Shown here: piece after piece, positions 47,901 to 60,460 of the stretch
Layout of the letters: every line of letters begins with the position of its first letter
Position numbering within the stretch: position 1 is the first letter of the stretch
Origin: Phoronis australis
Lineage: Eukaryota > Phoronida > Phoronidae
DNA length: 64,000 nt
Assembly: GCA_002633005.1 (NCBI GenBank)
Contig: NMRA01000327.1
Span: forward strand, 365,208-429,207
Direction: 5' to 3'
Translations under genes and position numbers: made by a program
Notes under the pieces: model-generated
Database searches by the model: none
Seen by the model: only the letters and a program-made list of their open reading frames with translations
Told to the model about the DNA's origin: nothing

Positions 47901-50900
47901 CTGAACCTGCTAAAACTACAAGGTATGGGGTGTCGCTGAGTATACTCTAGTCTCCATTAGGTGTAATTATGATCCGTGTTACCTGTTCATTGTGTTGTGC
48001 ATCTGAGAACATTCATTTTTACTATCCACTTTTTCTCTTGCAGCTTGTAGTAACTTCAAAAAATGTTCATTGTTCAAAATTATCTCTCATGTCTGAATTA
48101 CAAATTGGATCTTTTAGAACTGTGTTCATTGTGGTGTGGTCTGCTTGGCTACACTCTGCATAACATGGGTCCATGCAGTTTTATTCAATAACTCTTTGAT
48201 AAATTAACTAAGTTAAACCTTGTACAACTATTTGTTTCAAGTGACTGATTGTTATTTTTTCAGGGCATACTTTGGAAATATCAACTTCTTTGGTGGTAAC
48301 TCTGCCATAAGTGTCAAAGCTTCCACTAAGCTTCGCCAGATAGAAGCTGAGAGTGAAGACGCCATGTTTGTGTTCCTATCTGATGTGTGGCTAGACAATA
48401 TTAAGGTTTGTAATGGTTTAACTGCTCCCTTGGAACAGAACTAAAAGTTAGGTTTTACTTGCATTTGCTAAATATGAATGATGATATTGTGAATATGATT
48501 AATAATATTTCATTCTTTTTTACAAAACTGTATGGTGCATACTTCAATTAATTTACATTTCTAAAATGTCTTTAGTTCATCCACTGTTCTTCATGCAGGT
48601 TATGGAAAAATTACAAGTGCTGTTCACTGGTTACTCTGAAATGCCACCAACATGTATGGTGTTTTGTGGGAATTTTATATCAGCGCCCTCTGCAGCCAAC
48701 CATGTGAAAGTTATGAGAGGTAAATGGCCTAGTTGACTGCATTACAGTAACATAGGATAGTTGAGCCCCCTCTTGCTAATTTATCATTCGAATTTGTTGT
48801 TTTGAGCAGATTGCCTTTATGTGTTGTAAGAAAAAGAATTGTGATAATAATTTGTAATGGCGTGTCTTGGTGTGGTTATCTTCAGTAATATTTAAAGTCA
48901 TAATATGTACTGGGTTATCATGTTTTCAAATATTTTGTTGGGTGTAGTAACATGCAGCACTAGGTCTTATAGGTTGTATGGCTTTTTGAAAAAATTCTTG
49001 CCCTGTTTCCTGGAAGTGAATGGCATATATTGATATGACATACTAAAAGAGAAAATTAGCAAAATTTGTCTAGTATATAAACCTAGACATTCTCTTGGTG
49101 ATTCTTCCTGATTGTTTTCCAGAACTATTCGACAAACTTGCTGATCTCCTTAGCAAGTACGACCATCTTGTACAGAACACAAAATTTCTTTTTATTCCCG
49201 GACCTCACGATCTAGGACCTGGTAATATTCTACCAAGGTAATGTTCACGGACCTAGCTGTTCCAACTCAGTTCACCCCTTCGCTTCATCTCCACCATAAA
49301 GACTGTTATGTTTTTTATTGAAATGTTCATGGTGTGCTTTTTCCTTTTTGGCCCAGCATATAGGGAATAATGGGTTCGATAAAAACTGGGAAAACGAAAA
49401 CAGGGCCAATTAGATTTTACAGATCATTCCAGGGATTCGGTAGACCCCAGACAGCCATGCATTCATAGTGAAAAATCTCGTCGTAATAAATGACCTTATA
49501 TCGCCATCCTCAATCTCCTTTTCATCTCTTGTAACGAGCTTGCGTTGCATGTATCATTTATCTATTATTCGGGACATATGTCGATCATAAATCTGCTTAT
49601 GGAACAGAAACAGTAAATTGTATCCCAGAATTCATGAAACAATCCCATAATTCAGCATTTCAACCTCACTGTTCAATCTCTTCAGATGCCGCCATTTTAC
49701 AAGGTTACACTAGTAAGGTCTCGAGCATAGTGGCAAAACACTAGTCTCGTCACTTTTCACTCTGACAGTTGTTTTGCTTTTTATGGAATGTTCGTACATC
49801 TGCAGAACACTTTCCAGATGTCACCGTCATTTGAATCTGTTGAAGGTGAAAATGACTTTAAGATTCCTTTGTAAGTCACTCATTACTCTTCAAGTTGGTA
49901 ATAAGCATACTCATCATTTTGGTTCAAGTATGATACAGTGTTATTAAAGTAATAAGGCATTATCCACTTGGTGGAAGAATATAATGTATATACTTTACAC
50001 AAATTATTGTTGTGCAGAAAACTAACTCGGCTTTTAACAATGAAGTTGGCTGCTATTTTTCTTTAGTTTGTATATTTTATTGTGAAATGAAATCCCATAC
50101 TTATTTAAAGTGTTCAAACAACTTTACATTAAAATAAATCGAGGCCGTGTTTCCTCTGATGATATTGTGGCCTAGGCTTCACAGAAAACCATTTCATATT
50201 GAAATTATGATGAAATCATAATATATGCATCCTTTTCCGTACTTCCATCGCAGGCCGTCACTTCCGAGTATAGTGACTGAAAGTTTTCAAGATCGGATTC
50301 CTACAGCCATTTTTGGAAGCAACCCTTGCAGACTTCAATATTGCACGCAGGAGTTGGTTGTGTTCAGAGAGGACATTGTCACCAAAATGTGCCGTAACTG
50401 TGTCAGATTTCCTAGTGACGGAGACGTCCCAACCCATGTAAGTGTTGTTGTTGCGATGATAGCATTGTCAGCTAACTCTGTATGTCTGTCTATGTGCATG
50501 AAATGGACAAAAATTTAGAAATATTTCATCGGTAATGAGTAGAGACATATTTTAAAAAATTTGGCAATGACTAATAAAAATAAATGATGTACTTCAGAAA
50601 AAATTGTTATCAGAATTGAGATCTGACAGTCCACGTTTTCTCAAGGATCTGACAAAGAACCGAGAACAGTTAGAAGACAAGTCTATCTCGCCAGTTAGTC
50701 TACGTCTTGAGAAAGAGCGGAAGCTCAGAACATCAGATCTAAATTTCAACTTAATATTGACATAATTTTGTCCACTGTTTCATATACATTTTATTATCAG
50801 AAACAATTTTTAATGTATTTTTATGCAGTAACTATTAACACAGCAAGTGGGAAGCTCACCCTGTCAATAAAAAATGTGGCCATGATTTAAACAATTATTT

Positions 50901-51813
50901 TCTAGCAGTGATGTATCCTTTGTACATGTTTCCATAAAATAAAAGTAAAAAGTAATATTTTCATTGACCATTTTCAGTTTGCCAAGACCATCATAAGCCA
51001 GGCCCACCTGTGCCCCCTGCCCCTTCATGTGTCTCCCGTTTATTGGACCCATGACCACAGTTTGCGCTGCTATCCTCTGCCAGACCTCATTGTTTGTGCT
51101 GATAAGTTTGACCCGTTCTCTGTCACAAACCTGGATTGTACTGTAATGAATCCAGTAAGTATTGCCTGTGAGGGATTTTCTTCATAAAACTTAGCTTCTG
51201 TATTTTGAAAGATTACATGAAACATTGTTCTGAGATTTGCATTTTTACAGTTCTGTATTATTCGCTTAATTATCTGTATCCCCTAAGCCCATTGCAGGGT
51301 CTAGTGTGTGGAAATGTTTAAAAAACGAGTACCTTCACATCTTTGCCATTTACTATAATCACATAGTTTCTGTAACTCAGTTTGATTAACATAAACAAAC
51401 ACTGGAATTGTTAACTCACATTTATCGACGCAACGCCCACAGTCTGCAGTCTTCAGCTTAGCTAGTGATGTTAGGATGGGCTTGACCAATGGGTGGCGTT
51501 TTAGTCAGACGACGCGTCAAGGACAGCAAGGGTTCTGTGCCATGTATGGGACACTTGAAACCTGAATTTTATTAATTACATGGAACTACATTAAATAAAG
51601 CCTGGAGGAAAACTACAAGATGCATATTTTATAATAGAATAATTATCTGGCTTGCATAAACTATATTAAAAAAATGCTGATGTAAGAAATGGAGTGCTCA
51701 CTCTCATCATTGGTGATGTTTCTCCACAGGGCTCATTTCCGAGGAACGATTTCAGTTTTAAAGTTTACTACCCGTCTTCACGGCAGACAGAGGAAAGCAA
51801 AATTACTGAGTAA
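41987..51813 (+). CDS. POLE2: DNA polymerase epsilon subunit 2 (B subunit)
   Basis: Non-catalytic B subunit of the leading-strand replicase, nuclear. Fifteen exons: 41987-42051, 43525-43625, 43914-43989, 44916-44990, 45338-45431, 46048-46116, 46382-46465, 47005-47061, 47801-47922, 48264-48405, 48599-48719, 49123-49237, 50254-50437, 50978-51154 and 51730-51813. All phases agree and total 521 codons plus stop (human 527). The N-terminal helical domain ([10 protein letters not shown]) is followed by [10 protein letters not shown] and the RHDLFTP and [20 protein letters not shown] blocks. The OB fold contains [16 protein letters not shown]. The inactive calcineurin-like phosphoesterase fold follows: [47 protein letters not shown] and [10 protein letters not shown]. 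It closes with [16 protein letters not shown]. Thirteen introns are GT-AG. The eighth is AT-AC (U12 type). It is divergent from LMAN1 and convergent with CLHC1. Confidence 0.97.
42545..43095. repeat. GGCTGGCTG-rich repeat in POLE2 intron 1
   Basis: The phrases GGCTGGCTGACCACCTCTGT (near 42566), GGTGGCTGGCTAGCCACC (near 42621) and TGGCTGGTTACCTCTGTCGT (near 43056) are related units flanking about 450 bp. It looks like a repeat or decayed element of unknown family. Confidence 0.4.
44135..44505 (+). repeat. GTGATGTGTCACGCTGGTGACA minisatellite
   Basis: About fifteen imperfect units of 24-26 bp built on TGATGTGTCACGCTGGTGAC, some degenerate. It lies in the POLE2 intron between exons 43914-43989 and 44916-44990. 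Confidence 0.85.
47062..47800 (+). other. U12-type AT-AC intron in POLE2
   Basis: The intron begins ATATCCTTT (47062-47070), the exact minor-spliceosome 5' consensus. It has the branch-like CCTTAAC (47785-47791) and ends in AC at 47800. No usable GT donor lies near the exon end. The AT-AC junction gives the conserved reading DLSTA joined to NFHSGL in phase 0. Confidence 0.9.
47200..47345 (-). repeat. Interspersed repeat, inverse copy inside the U12 intron
   Basis: Reverse-complement relative of 39425-39640. AGAAACAGAATTTGCAAGTT and CACATGATTACGAATATCTG are the inverse of phrases there. Confidence 0.65.
48720..50253 (+). other. POLE2 introns around exon 49123-49237
   Basis: Outside the exon at 49123-49237, these introns (400 bp and about 1 kb) show no recognised element, RNA gene or extra exon. 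Confidence 0.55.
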
Positions 51814-52156
51814 CATTGTGAATGGATTGACAATGATGGAGGTACAGAGGTGGCTGGTGAAAGATGGACAAATCCAACAATAGTCAGAACACTTGTGTAA
51901 TGTCATCTTGAAAAAAAACATGTAGTGTATACTGGGGTGCCGTAAAAGTTTGCAAAGGCATGCGATACTGTATGCTGCATATTTACGAAATAATTTTATC
52001 TCACCGTATGGGTAAACAAGTGCAAAATAGATCTGGACCGACTCTGGTCAAAACCGAAGATTCGTAATGCAGAGTACTACAATTGATGAAAAATTGATGT
52101 AATTACTTATTTTATGCACATTACTTTTGTCCATTTTGTATATTAGTCATATCAGA

Positions 52157-52162
52157 AATAAA
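52157..52162 (+). promoter_or_regulatory. Candidate poly(A) signal of POLE2
   Basis: AATAAA about 345 nt past the POLE2 stop. A second hexamer at 52644-52649 is an alternative. Both lie before the convergent CLHC1 3' end. Confidence 0.45.
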
Positions 52163-53043
52163 TAGCTCAGTTCAAAGCTTGTAAATTATTCACTGTTTGG
52201 GAGTTTAGTGAATGCAAACAACACTGAGACAGATGAAACTATATCATAAAAAACCCATGTGATGATCTATTTTGCTGTAAATAAACAAGATTTATCTCCT
52301 CCATTTGCCTATTGTACGTGGCTGGCTGACATGCCAGACAAAACAGACTATGCGACTGAACACTTTGGATGAATATAATGTGTATGAAACAGCTTCTTTA
52401 TCAGCATGTTCCAAAAGGGATAAGATGAAAAACAGACTAGATGGCATTCAGAGGAATGTATTTCACCTGATCCACTATCAAAGAACACAGTGTCAGACCT
52501 AACCACTTTCAGCTAACAAATTGTTGGTTTCTTATCATGCAGATCACCTTGGAAATGTCCTACTCATTTTTGAAATTACATATTAAATTTATCAGAGTTG
52601 ATGTTATAGTTTGGGCCTATGGCCATATGTATATAATTATTTCAATAAAGAATACAAAATGAATAAATTATTAGATAATAAACATCAATGTCTTTTGACA
52701 TCAAAGAGACCTTGATGAGCATGCAGGCAGTAATTTAAGCTCCACGCAGCATTTAAGTCGAGCCAAAATCACGGACTAGAAGGAATGTTGGCAGTGAACT
52801 TTCCTGTTGGACAATTCAAATGAACTACTTATTTCGTTGTGTTAAATATTATGCAAGTATAAGTTATAGTTTCTCAATGAAAATGACAGTCAATTCACAA
52901 TAATATATTTCACATGAAAAATTAATTTAAATTGTAAAATAAAAATTATATATAAATTTAATTATTTTATAATAAGTGACCATTAAAAGGCGAGGATATC
53001 CATGACACGCGAGGCAGCAAACTGTTCATCACTCTCCAGCCTC

Positions 53044-56000
53044 TCAGTCTTCTTCATCTCCACCTTCAGAGTCCTCATCCATGGCATTAAGAAACTGACG
53101 TTCTGATTCTGTAGTGTTCGGAGGCGACATGTCACTTGTCTCACCAGCGCCCGACTCTGTTGTATTAGGAGGTGAAGTATCACTAACACCACCAACATCA
53201 TCTACCGTGTCCACCATGACAGATGGACAACTGCCATCAGAGTCCAGTGAGTCTATTGCGTTTTCTGTTCCTGTCTGACGGATGACTCGTAACACAGTAA
53301 TGGCCGCCAGTAGCTCCAAAGCCACTTCCTCATAACCTGTATCCTGACACTGTTTCACTATGTCATGCCACTGGTTCAGTGTAGTTACTTCATCCTCAAA
53401 TACAGCCCTGCGCAACAAACTTGGCTCATTTTTGAATCCTGCAAAGAAAAGAGAAAGTGGAATCCACTTTAAAAGGTACTACATGGTCTAGTGTTGAAAG
53501 CATTTGAAACACAACGGTAGCCATGTGGATTTTAATGAGGTATTGCTTTCAAGAACTTCGGCAGTTTCATTAAATGAGTGCTTCTTCATTTTTTATATCG
53601 GCATCTGTCTCCTCATATTTTCCACAGTTTTACTCAGTTTTTGTTGGGGGTAGCAGCAATGGCTTTTTATAAAGTTACTTGAAATTGCTCCTATCCTAAT
53701 AAAGAAAGAAAGATTAGAGAACCACCTAGCATCCCCTTAACACACATCACATTAGACAGTGTTAAAACCATGCGGCTATTCTCGAGAGCTAAAAGTTGAG
53801 TAATTAATAAGCAAGCACAATTAACAGTGGGATATACTATCCCACTAACAATCTGCATTTATTTTACCTCCTGACTGTGGCACCTAATGTTATCTACAAA
53901 CTCTGCTTGGTGCACAAAAAGTTGTGTTTAGATCACAATGGTTGTCTTAACACTCAATGCACACCTACCTTGTTGTGGTCCCTGGATGTACAAATGTTGT
54001 AGCAGATTCAGACCCAGACTAAACTGGTCAATGTCCAATAGTTTACAGACGACCACTCCAATAGGGAGGAGTCGTGTATCACCAAGTTGAGGGTGTTTAT
54101 CAGTGAGAGCCTGGGCTAACTGGGGGCTAGGGAACTGAAATGAATATGTTAAACAAGTTTAAATGCCTGGCCACACACGCATTCCCAGATGAGACATACT
54201 TAACCACAACAGCGTCATCGGAATTTCAAGGCTTAAGTTTCACCAAGCAGACCCCAAGTTGTAGTTTCAAAGTTTCATTAAAACCCTGCTCAGTAAAAGT
54301 TAAGCCATAGCCTGACAGAACAAGGAATTTTTTCAAAACACCTTAATGAGCAAACATTAATATATCAATCAGAAAATATTGAGCAGGCAGCTATAAAATT
54401 ATTGCTTTGCAATATAATAAGAATGTTAATGATATAACCCTGTAAGCAAAATAATTAAAGAATCAAAATTTATTTGCCTCCTTTAATAACGACAACCAAA
54501 CATCTTGTGTCAATGTGGCGCCCTCTTGTAACGTGAATTCTAGGGCACGTTTGACCCTTCCTTGCTGAATGAGAACTCGTATCGTCTTCATTCGTGCATT
54601 CACTTGCAGGTAGATACTCTCAGCCAATGACAGATAAGTTCGGTTCTTGTGTTTGTTGCAGTACTCAACGATCAAATCACCAAGAGTTTCAGTAACCGTC
54701 AGTCTGCAAAATTTAAGGGACAAATATCTTATTTAGATAGTACATGGAATAGACATGTAACGTAACTCATACAAAACATTCTAGGTACTGTTCCAGTGCT
54801 TTCATGGTGTCGCTGGTGTGTTTGTTACATCGTTATTATGATTCTGACTACTCATTATCTTTGGTTTCACACAGTAGTTGGGAGTTCCAGTTGAAAGCAA
54901 CATGTTTTCCTACAACCATCACAGAATTCTAGCTAAATATCACAGGTATCATCTGGTACTGATCCCCAGAATCTAACTCTGTCATGTCGGCCTGGCCTGC
55001 CAGCTGGGTCTGTGAGCCTAACCTACCTCTGCTGTGAGATCCAGTGAGAGAGTAGATCCAGCTGGGTCTGTGAGCCTAACCTACCTCTGCTGTGAGATCC
55101 AGTGAGAGAGTAGATCCAGCTGGGTCTGTGAGCCTAACCTACCTCTGCTGTGAGATCCAGTGAGAGAGTAGATCCAGCCTGTTCTCTTTCAATGCACACT
55201 TGACACACTCCATTGACATCACTTCACTAGGCTTAACACCAAGGGCCAGCACTGAGGACATGAGCGCGTCACAAAATGCCAACAGCGGAGACCGGCCCTT
55301 ACCATCAACCACATCTAAAGAAACAATTATCAAATTGTAACACTCATACCCTTGCTTGTTTTTTCTTGAAGCAATTATTACTAATATTACCAGACTTCTT
55401 TAAATATATTCATACCTAAAGTCAAACATCCTAACTATTTCTTTTCCATGTAAGTGACTGATAGTGTGTGGTGGTCGGGTCTGCTATCACATTTCTTTCA
55501 TCGTTGAATGTGTTCATGCTATTAGGGAAGGCATTAAAACCACTGTAAGTTTTCTTTTTCAAAATAAACCCTCAACTTAACAGGACAACAATTCAAGTAA
55601 CATTGAACACAACGACCTTTCAACAATAGGTAACAAGTTTTCTGAATCGAACAGTTACGAATTTGAAATTGAGGTTATGACATAGGACATTATCGACAAG
55701 ACAAGTCTGTATTGAGCCAAATATCAAAACCGCATATTTTAACACTATGGTATTTATTTCTGAAAGCAGAAGGCCTGTATAATTTGATTTTTGCATTTAC
55801 CAATCTGTCATTGATTGGATCATAAGACTATGCCCTTTTTGTAACATTAGCAAAAAAGAAACAGGTACATTTCATAGCAAAACAAACTTAGATAACAATA
55901 ATATGATCCAATTTCTTTTGGAATAAATGTTTCAAGATGAAACCTCAAAAATTCTTAAATCGTTTCATTTCATGCAACTTTTGAGTTTATTAAGAAAATC

Positions 56001-59000
56001 ATCAGTCTCATTTTGATAACCCCTCATGTAAAAGCGGGACATTTTACAAACAACTACCAATAACGGTTTGGAGAATAGTGCATCAGGCATCGTATCAATC
56101 GGCCATTTTTGGGACACGTTCCAAAATTAGCCAAATTTCGATTTCTTAGGGTCCTACATAACCTTAAATGACATTAATTTAATGCCAATTTCCATTGAAA
56201 TATATTCCACAATTTCACAAAAGAGTGTTGCAAGTTATTTCCATTATTATACAATTGAATTTCCAAAAACTCACTTTTAAATCTACTGAGTGTCTCCATA
56301 TTTCTGAGTATACCCTTAGGGCTGTTGGCTGCATGGATGGCCGCTTCTTCATACTTCTTTTCATCAAACAGTTCGTTAAACTTGGCTATATACTCCAGCA
56401 TCATATCGGCCTCCCTCTCTTTAGTAGGATCATCATCCTCAAATGTACTGCCAATTTGGACATCCTTAGACTCTGCTTCTGTATGTCCATCTACAGCAAA
56501 TATGGAAATCATGGTAAGTCTCCATTTATTTTGCACAAAAACAATTGCCAAAATTGTCATTTTTCTGTTTTTTCAAAAGCCGATTACTTTGCTACAAATA
56601 ATGGAAGTTTCCCCAAATGTTGTTTATAACACTTACACAGTACAAACCATACTTGCAGTAAAGTTAATTTTCTTATCTTAACTTTTGTGAAAAAATTTGA
56701 CAAAACAGAATTTCACTTGTCGGTCACGGTCATGCTGTGTGCTACATAGCTGAGAAATGACCATACATCAAATAACTAGATTCAAATCCGTGTTTTTGAT
56801 GTGTTCAACGAATCAACAAATACAAGTTTGACTACCCATGATTCCTGGCCTAGGTTTGGTGTTGCACTAAGCAGTTTATAATCAACTGGTTTTTGGATCA
56901 AGAAAGTGAACTTCAATCTGAGAATCTTGATTGAGAACAGTTAACAGAAAATAAAATTGGTCTCAAATTCTTCCTTACTTAGACACAATTTCTAGCATTT
57001 AATTGTTATTTCAGAAAAATCTTGAGTGGGTTTGAATTGGCAGTCACTTTGAGCACCAGGTGTCACCGTGTGACAACCTGTACTGTGCTTTCAACATGAC
57101 GATTATAACAAACTTGTGATAAGTAAAAATCTTCAACAAATTAATGTGATCATACCTCGCTACACATTATTATTGCATCGTAAATGTGGTCACTGAATTT
57201 AACATAAATTACAATTATTTATAACTGTAGGAATTGCTCGCTAATTACATTAGCAGACTTTAACGAGTTCTATTTGCACATGTGAAATTCTGAGCATCGT
57301 CATTAACTCTTTTTGTAAAGTTGAAATATTTTGTTTGTGTTCCGGTATAAATTTGCAACATAGACTACTATGGGAAGTACGGCGATAGTCGGATATAATG
57401 CGCCCGTATTTTGAGAACCAGTTTGATGCCCGTTATTCAAGGGAGAAAACTGGTTCTCAAAATTCGAGCACCTTATATCCGGGCATTACCGGAAGTACAG
57501 TTGATTTTAAAATACATAATACTATGAAGTATTTTACGACACAATTACTTTTACTTGTCACAAGATAATAACCATGAAAGTGCACCTAATGATGTATTCT
57601 ACAGTTATCACAAATTTGTACAAACACATTTTTCTAAATTATTCAATCTATTCCATATCTGTTATAATCGATCATCTTAGAGAATTTTTATACATTTTAG
57701 AACTACAGAAGTTTTAGAATTTTAGTCACTTTTTGTTTTACTCACAGCTACCTCACAATACTCGTGACAAATTCAAACATCGTGGCTTCAACCATTAACC
57801 AGCTTGTCAGTTGTTCCCAGTCTCACAAGTCACTTTGGGACAAGAGTAACCAACAAGTTGGCCACTATTATAATGGAAGTTGGTTTAAATCACAAGTTAC
57901 TATTCTTTCTACAATTTAAGTATAACTGAAGAAATCTTCTAGAAAATAAGGTGGCAACATGCGATACCTGCTACTTTATGCATCCCAGTCTGCTTGAAAG
58001 AGTCGGCCACAGCATCACCAATAGTTTTGTTGAAGGGCGGAGCTTTCTTGTATTGATTGGCAACTTCTAAGGCAACCCTCAGACGCTGGCGCCTCTCCTG
58101 GCCAAAACAGATGATATAGATAAAGAGTTAAACATGTACAAGTGAAAGAACACAATCAGCATAATGAAAAACATTTTGACTAATCGTATCCATGACGTCG
58201 CACATAGATACTGTCAAAACACTGAAGCCTGAAAATAGTTTATCAAAGAACCACTACTGATAGTATGACCATGTTAAAAATCTTTTTAAAGAATTAATAG
58301 TTTAGAATAAATTTTCAACATGCTGGGCATTAGCTCACTTGTCTAACACTACTAGCTTAAACATGCTGGGCATTAGCTCACTTGTCTAACACTACTAGCT
58401 TAAACATTGTGCTCTTGACACAACTTACAGAACAAAAATCAAAACAAATTTGGTTAGTTAATAATTTCTAGTACCCAGTGCTTAACATCGTTTCACCCAA
58501 CTACAGTCATACCAGGAACTCGACAAAAGGTACCCAACTCAAAAGCATTCAGTTGATGAATATTGTGAATAACGACGCAAAAAGAATCTCTCTTTATGAT
58601 AAGGATTTTATCTCACATTTCCTCCGATAAAACAAATTACAGGTGATAGTGAGTCATAAAAAAGAAGACTGACAATCAGTTATACTCATACAAGAATACT
58701 TCACATGTACTCTAATGTAATGATGCATCACAAAGACCAAAATGTAAAAAACAGTTGATTAGGCAAGGTCAGGTCATACTTCTGTCACACCCAAATTTCC
58801 AAAAGGCATTTGATTTTGCAATAAAGATTCATAATTAACACTAAATATATTAGAAAGAAGAAGTTTTGTGATTAAAAACTGACTTTGTTATTAAACTTTC
58901 AAATATTAGATAAGTGAGCACTTAGTCCACACTATCACAGTGATGACATGATCTAGCTTGCAAGAGACATCTTTCGATAGAGCACAAAGATGCCTCCAAC

Positions 59001-59563
59001 ATGCACAGATGGCTCTCAAGACTGGTCATTGACTGCACGCAGCAGCAACCAAACTGTGGGTAGTGAACTACTTTAAGAACAGGTTTCAATGCTCCAATAT
59101 GAATGTATGAATGGGATAATACAGGCTAGTATTGGGCTTATGAAGTTAATGGCCAATGTGAACTGCATGTTCTTCACTAACAATGGAACATTGAAGATTG
59201 CTGTTTGTAAGACTGTGCCTCATGTCAAAGAATGCAAAAATCTCCTCTACCCTACAAGTACATCCAAATGGTAGTTATTTGGGCAGATTCCAACTCAGCC
59301 GCCAAACACCATTCAATCAGAGCCAGAGCAACAAAGTTATCAGGACACAACTAAGCACAATTCTACCTTCAATGTTTCTCCTTGTTCAGCTAACTCGTCC
59401 TTCTGTTCCACCTTCTCAGACAGTAGTTCCTTTAGTTGTTCTTTCTTGGACTTGGGTCTGTACCGCACGTTCCATGTACTGTTTAACTCATTCAGTTGGG
59501 CGTCAAGGTTCTGAAACTCTGCTACAAGCACATCTGGATTGGTGGCCTGCTCCAATGTTAGGC
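53044..59563 (-). CDS. CLHC1: Clathrin heavy chain linker domain-containing 1, 5' exons missing
   Basis: Seven 3' exons: 59367-59563, 57968-58097, 56275-56490, 55143-55314, 54478-54703, 53969-54134 and 53044-53438, ending at the stop 53044-53046. The first encodes a charged, probably coiled-coil segment ([12 protein letters not shown]). The next reads [11 protein letters not shown] and IGDAVADSF. Then comes the clathrin linker-like block [20 protein letters not shown] and PKGILR...RFK, followed by [10 protein letters not shown]. This matches the clathrin heavy chain linker pattern (FN.LF...Y.EAA..AA..P.GILR). Helical repeat-like exons and an acidic tail with a twice-repeated SPPNTTESE-like phrase finish the protein. 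All joins keep phase. The join 54478/54134 has no GT donor and is best explained by a GC donor (GAG|GCAAAT). Function is poorly known in the family, and a vesicle-coat role would be inference. Confidence 0.85.
55003..55176 (-). repeat. CLHC1: 58-bp tandem triplication covering a CLHC1 splice donor
   Basis: Three head-to-tail 58-bp units (55003-55060, 55061-55118 and 55119-55176). Each contains the last bases of the exon at 55143-55314 and its GTAGGT donor. Only the unit nearest the exon keeps the reading frame. The other two donors lie after an in-frame stop. Confidence 0.95.
55315..56274 (-). other. CLHC1 intron, nothing recognised
   Basis: AT-rich intron between two supported exons. A TTTCAAGATGAAACCTCAAA-like phrase near 55928 resembles one near 18385, suggesting a shared low-copy repeat. 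No exon or RNA gene was seen. Confidence 0.4.
57385..57490. mobile_element. Short hairpin element, copy in CLHC1 intron
   Basis: Arms ATTTTGAGAACCAGTT (57408-57423) and AACTGGTTCTCAAAAT (57448-57463), with outer inverted GGATATAA (57391) and TTATATCC (about 57473). It matches the copy at 36061-36150. Confidence 0.8.
58318..58406. repeat. 43-bp direct duplication
   Basis: The unit ACATGCTGGGCATTAGCTCA plus the following TTGTCTAACACTACTAGCTT is repeated perfectly in tandem with a 43-bp period in a CLHC1 intron. This indicates a recent slippage or duplication. Confidence 0.9.
58407..59366 (-). other. CLHC1 intron, nothing recognised
   Basis: Intron between exons 57968-58097 and 59367-59563. 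Open frames at 59089-59274 are on the opposite strand and show no domain or splice context. Confidence 0.5.
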
Positions 59564-59584
59564 CTGCAATAAGAGATATGAGAA

Positions 59585-60095
59585 AATTGTATAGAATGAT
59601 TGTGGGTATGTACTGATGGCCTGATACAGGATACGGCGTCCAATAAAACAGGTGGTTACATTGCATAGAATGGCTGTGGGTGTATATTGATGGCCTGGTG
59701 CAGAATAAGGCATCCAATAAGAGGGATGGTTACATTGCATAGAATGGCTGTGGGTGTGTATAGATGGGCTGGTGCAGGATAAGGCGTCAAATAAGAAGGA
59801 CGGGAACACTGCATAGAATGTCTGTTGGTGTGTATAGATGGGCTGGTGCAGGATAAGGCATCACATAAGAGGGATGGGAACACTGCATAGAATGTCTGTT
59901 GGTGTGTATAGATGGGCTAGTGCAGAATAAGGCATAAAATTAGAGGGATGGGAACACAGTACAGAATGGCTGTTGGTGTGTATACTCATGGAATGGTGCA
60001 GGATAAGGTATCCAGCAAGAGGGATGGTTACATTGCATAGAATGGCTGTTGGTGTGTATTGATGGCTTGGTGCATGATAAGGCATCCAGAAATCA
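59585..60095. repeat. 74-bp minisatellite, about seven copies
   Basis: The phrase GCATAGAATGG (or GTACAGAATGG) recurs at 59663, 59737, 59811, 59885, 59959 and 60035, with a first degenerate copy near 59589. The period is 74 bp (76 once). It lies just upstream of the first visible CLHC1 exon. It creates several spurious repetitive open frames on the minus strand. Confidence 0.9.
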
Positions 60096-60099
60096 ATGT

Positions 60100-60460
60100 C
60101 AGCCATCAGCAACGGATCTGACAATTTTCATAACTGTCTTTTGAGCATTTTTAGTGGATAGAGAGAATGAGATGGATGTCAAAAAGGCAAAAAAATATGA
60201 ATGGCTACTAGGGAGTGCAGAATATGATGTCTCCTTAACAAAAACCTAGTAAGTGACAGATTTCAAGAAAATCCATCAAGGATGTCACGATTACCCCCAT
60301 GGATGGGTACTTAAAGGTGCTAATAGCTTTCAGTGCCATAGAACAATCTACCAAATCTCACTATGCAAGGGTAAGAAGAGATACAACCGTGGACACCAAG
60401 ACTATACGCACCATCCCACAATAATTATGTAAATGTGGACACATAATAACAGGAATGGCG
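60100..60460 (-). repeat. Degenerate CTAGTGG-type repeat, minus orientation
   Basis: It contains GGCTACTAGGGAGTGCAG near 60203 and GATACAACCGTGGACACC near 60381. It ends in a degraded form of the terminal near-palindrome (ATTATGTAAATGTGGACACA, about 60424). Confidence 0.55.

Noticed and set aside
59558-60124. Overlapping minus-strand open frames rich in HSMQC and SHQYTPT
   Set aside because: They are frames of the 74-bp minisatellite.
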